Positions 61,736-64,000 of a DNA stretch of 64,000 nt are shown piece by piece; position 1 is the stretch's first letter; each line of letters starts with the position of its first letter. The DNA is from a bacterium (GTDB lineage Bacteria > Elusimicrobiota > Elusimicrobia > Elusimicrobiales > UBA9959): assembly GCA_021786295.1 (NCBI GenBank), contig JAJYNO010000030.1, positions 82,348-146,347 of the forward strand, given 5' to 3'. The notes under the pieces were generated by a model. It saw nothing but the letters and a program-made list of their open reading frames with translations. It had not been told where the DNA came from and did no database searches. A program made the translations under genes and the position numbers.

Positions 61736-62869
61736 ATGAGAACCCATAAAATAAAAGCTCTGATAACGGCGCTGGCCCTGGCCCAGGTCATGTTCCTGGG
61801 CGGCGTCCGGGCTCGCGCCGCTTCCACGGCGGAAAGCCTGCGGGCAGCGGCGCCGCTGAGCGCGGCGGGCCTTACCGCCACGGCCGCTGCGCCGGCCCCG
61901 TCCGCCCCGGCCGTGGCGCGCTCCGCGCACCACTCCTCCCATGCGGCGCAGGCCTACGGGAGCTACTCCGGGACGCTGATAGCCGAGCCTGACGACGGCC
62001 GCTCCCCGGTGCTAGACCTCATCAACGGGGCGCAGCGTTCCATAGACGTCACCATCTACACCATCAGCGACAGCCAGGTGGTGGACGCGCTGGTCGCCGC
62101 GGCGCAGAGGGGCGTGGCGGTGCGCGTCATCTACAACTACAACTCGTTCGCGCATAAGCACATCTACCCCAACGACAAGGCCGCCAACGCCATCATCAGC
62201 GCCGGCGGCCAGGCCAGGCAGGCGAGTTCCGCCTTCACGATCACGCACCAGAAGACGATAACCGTGGACGGCGCCACCTCGCTGATCATGACCTTCAACC
62301 TGTCGGCGTCCTACTTCTCCAACACCCGGGACTTCGGCTATATCACCGCCGACCCCGCGCAGGTGGGAGAGATCGAGAACGTGTTCCAGGCGGACTGGGA
62401 CAATACCGGCGTGTCGCCCTCCGAACCCAGCCTGGTCTGGAGCCCGGACAATTCGCGCAGCAAGATCCTGGACATCATCAATAACGCCAGGCGCACCCTT
62501 CTGGTGGACAACGAGGAGACCGCCGACACGCAGTGCATGAACGCCCTGATCGACGCGGCCAAACGCGGCGTTTCCGTGCGCTTCCTGACGGCGGTGCTTT
62601 CCTCCAGTTCCGGCGGGGACGGGAACGCGGCCGAGCGCGACGTCCTCAACCAGGCGGGCGTGCAGGCCAAAGGCGCCACGAACCACTACATGCACGGCAA
62701 GATGCTGCTGGCCGACTACGGCACTTCCTCCGAGCGCGGCTTCATCGGCTCGGAGAACTTCTCCTCCACCTCGCTGGACAAGAACAGGGAGCTGGGCGTG
62801 ATCCTGACCGATCAGTCAGCCCTGCAGAAGATAGACGGCATCTTCGAGTCCGACTGGAGCGCCAACTGA
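61736..62869 (+). CDS. second exported phospholipase-D-like protein
   Basis: ATG at 61736 follows GGAGG by eight bases and gives 377 residues; the longer in-frame start at 61604 has no ribosome site. Signal peptide (ALITALALAQVMFLGGVRARA), Ala/Pro/Ser-rich linker, then two PLD motifs: HQKTITVDGATSLIMTFN (about 178) and HGKMLLADYGTSSERGFIGS (about 320), both H-x-K-x4-D. The single short catalytic unit and YNYNSFAHKHIYPNDKA segment match Nuc/PLD-type endonuclease-phospholipase proteins. It differs in sequence and size from the one at 42753. The terminator follows inside the convergent protease gene. Confidence 0.9.
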   Translation: MRTHKIKALITALALAQVMFLGGVRARAASTAESLRAAAPLSAAGLTATAAAPAPSAPAVARSAHHSSHAAQAYGSYSGTLIAEPDDGRSPVLDLINGAQRSIDVTIYTISDSQVVDALVAAAQRGVAVRVIYNYNSFAHKHIYPNDKAANAIISAGGQARQASSAFTITHQKTITVDGATSLIMTFNLSASYFSNTRDFGYITADPAQVGEIENVFQADWDNTGVSPSEPSLVWSPDNSRSKILDIINNARRTLLVDNEETADTQCMNALIDAAKRGVSVRFLTAVLSSSSGGDGNAAERDVLNQAGVQAKGATNHYMHGKMLLADYGTSSERGFIGSENFSSTSLDKNRELGVILTDQSALQKIDGIFESDWSAN

Positions 62870-62905
62870 GAGCCGGGGCCGCGGAGCGGGCCCTCTTCCT
62901 GAACG

Positions 62906-63787
62906 CTAGAGGCCGGGGCTGGACCCCGGCCTCTTTTTTCCCGATGGAACGCCCCTGGCGGGCGCGGACGCCCCCCCATACTCCGCTTTAAGGTAGCGGT
63001 GCCAGGCCGAGCCGAACTCCTCCTGCGAAAGCCCGAAGATGGCCCTGTAGGCCGAGGGGTCTTTCACGAAGAGGCGCAGCTTGCCGGCGCCGTAGCGCTT
63101 CAGGATGAACTCCACTACGGTGCCGCTGAAAGTGTAGCCGCTGTGCCCGACGAAATCCTTGTCCAGCTCGGCCAGCGAGGGGAGGCTGCCGGAGGCAGCG
63201 GCCTTCCCGATGCGCTCTCTTGCCCCTTTGCCCAGCGGGCCTTCGAAATAGACCGAGACGCCCTCGTCCAGCCAGACCGGCAGCCCTTCGCGCGTGCGGC
63301 CGCGGTAGTTGAAGGTGACGGCGTGCGCGAACTCGTGCACCGCCGCCTCCAGAACGCCGGCACGATCATGGTAGGAGCCCGGATGGTCTGGCGAGGCGAG
63401 GCGCAACACGTTCTCGTCCGGATCGAAGTTCCCCACGAGCCAGTCCGGAGAACCGGCGCCGAAAGTGCGCTTGTGATAGCTCCCGATGTCGGGATACACC
63501 TCCACGCTCAGTCTTCCAGGCAGCGGAGCGAAGACCGCGGTGATCCTGGCGTAGTTCTTCTCCAAAGTGGAGAAGAGGTCCTTCAGCGCGGCTGGTTTCT
63601 CAGCGAAACGGAACACGAAATGCCTCGTGACCAGGGTATTGGCGAGCATCTTCCCCACGGAACTGTCGGCGTGCCCGTACTTGGCCCCGGCGTGCCGCGC
63701 CCCGGCCCCGCGCGCGTTCCCGGCGCAAGTTACGGCCACGCACAACGCCAGAATTCCAGCCGGCACGGTCCTCACGAGCTCTTTCAT
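62906..63787 (-). CDS. exported gluzincin protease (peptidase MA-like)
   Basis: A 293-residue protein with a signal peptide (GILALCVAVTCAGNARG). The zinc motif HEFAH is in EAAVHEFAHAVTFNYRGR (about 150), and the third ligand Glu is in WLDEGVSVYFEGPL (about 175), the gluzincin arrangement. The peptidase-MA-like fold is typical of small secreted metalloproteases of unknown substrate. GGGAGG precedes the ATG. A terminator for the convergent phospholipase-D-like gene lies within the last codons, at 62909-62939. Confidence 0.88.
   Translation of the reverse strand: MKELVRTVPAGILALCVAVTCAGNARGAGARHAGAKYGHADSSVGKMLANTLVTRHFVFRFAEKPAALKDLFSTLEKNYARITAVFAPLPGRLSVEVYPDIGSYHKRTFGAGSPDWLVGNFDPDENVLRLASPDHPGSYHDRAGVLEAAVHEFAHAVTFNYRGRTREGLPVWLDEGVSVYFEGPLGKGARERIGKAAASGSLPSLAELDKDFVGHSGYTFSGTVVEFILKRYGAGKLRLFVKDPSAYRAIFGLSQEEFGSAWHRYLKAEYGGASAPARGVPSGKKRPGSSPGL
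62909..62939 (+). terminator. terminator of the second phospholipase-D-like gene
   Basis: GAGGCCGGGG (62909-62918) pairs with CCCCGGCCTC (62924-62933), then TTTTTT. It overlaps the 3' end of the convergent protease CDS. Confidence 0.92.
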
Positions 63788-63828
63788 GCGTCCTCCCTGA
63801 CGTATTATGGGTCAGCGCGGCCGCCAAA

Positions 63829-63856
63829 GGGAAGCCCCGCCGGAGCGGGGCTTCCC
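63829..63856 (-). terminator. hairpin after the YgeY-like gene
   Basis: A 12-bp perfect stem (63829-63840 with 63845-63856) with a four-base loop lies 20 bases after the stop codon; only a short T-run follows on the minus strand. Confidence 0.65.
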
Positions 63857-63875
63857 GGTGCGGCGCCGCGGAGGC

Positions 63876-64000
63876 TTACAGGTACTGCGGCAGCGCGGCG
63901 TAGAACGCGGCGGCCTTCACCAGGTCCTCCGCGGGCATGAACTCGTTGACGGTGTGCGCGTAGACCTCGTTGCCGGGGCCGAAGCCGATGGTCGGGATCT
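63876..64000 (-). CDS. C-terminal end of a YgeY-like M20 metallohydrolase
   Basis: Only the last 40 residues are inside the window; the gene continues past the right edge. They read IPTIGFGPGNEVYAHTVNEF then EDLVKAAAFYAALP, the conserved C-terminal block of the YgeY branch of M20 peptidases (GFGPG followed by A-H-x-x-N-E, in which the His is a zinc ligand). YgeY is encoded with ygeW and a carbamate kinase in anaerobic purine/ureido catabolic loci, which agrees with ygeW and arcC lying 6-9 kb away here. A generic ArgE/DapE-type deacylase remains possible. Confidence 0.65.
   Translation of the reverse strand, partial: IPTIGFGPGNEVYAHTVNEFMPAEDLVKAAAFYAALPQYL

Overview
The window is GC-rich DNA from a diderm (Gram-negative-type) bacterium. 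It carries MlaE/F/D-like lipid-transport genes, an RND efflux permease, a predicted outer-membrane beta-barrel and many lipoproteins and signal-peptide proteins. The mix of exported proteins of unknown function, anaerobic-type carbamoyl-phosphate metabolism and high GC with frequent AUA isoleucine codons would fit Elusimicrobiota or a neighbouring candidate phylum, but that assignment is inference. About 57 protein genes and one tRNA (Gly, GCC) are visible. There is no transposase gene, CRISPR array, phage module or rRNA.

Layout. Positions 1-2.4 kb (+): tail of a glucodextranase-C-like protein, a Nif3-like protein and a class III cyclase fused to an RDD membrane domain. 2.4-7.3 kb (-): an MFS transporter and two large multi-pass glycosyltransferase-C-like proteins. 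7.4-10.4 kb (+): a DUF2157/GDYXXLXY pair and pyrB. 10.5-19.4 kb: small transcription units on both strands, mostly exported proteins, plus a response regulator, a DDAH-like amidinotransferase, an aldo/keto reductase and a SixA-like phosphatase. 19.4-21.2 kb (-): tRNA-Gly and an NCS2 nucleobase permease. 21.2-34.9 kb (-): a long co-directional run rpsF-ssb-rpsR-rplI-dnaB-alr-mlaE-mlaF-mlaD-radA-PIN/TRAM-ispDF-lipoprotein-cysS-PAP2 with many ATGA overlaps. 35-41.8 kb: a methyltransferase, a TPR membrane protein, a four-gene operon (sugar kinase fused to a RapZ C-terminal domain, MurU-like nucleotidyltransferase, YhcH-family protein, ferritin-like protein) and a beta-lactamase-fold protein lacking its catalytic residues. 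41.8-47.7 kb: scpB, a secreted phospholipase-D-like protein, guaB and guaA. 47.9-53 kb: a clostripain-like protease, a secreted protein built of about 20-residue GGxNxSPV repeats, an outer-membrane protein and a GAF/PAS histidine kinase. 53-64 kb: thrC, arcC, uppP, ygeW, an RND permease, a second secreted phospholipase-D-like protein, a gluzincin protease and the end of a YgeY-like M20 hydrolase.

How genes may work together. YgeW, carbamate kinase, the YgeY-like hydrolase and possibly the NCS2 permease and DDAH-like enzyme suggest fermentation of ureido or guanidino compounds through carbamoyl phosphate. The kinase-RapZ/MurU-like/YhcH operon suggests salvage of a cell-wall amino sugar. The mla genes sit inside an operon that begins with ribosomal protein genes.

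Non-coding structure is unusually informative. At least eight genes start 6-7 nt after a -10 box, implying leaderless mRNAs. A GGNCC-(T)TTGG-NCC box recurs upstream of envelope or exported-protein genes. Two related about 115-130 bp elements lie inside the mla and gua operons, and two GGGGAC...GTCCC palindromic elements lie in gene gaps, one abutting the thrC start codon.
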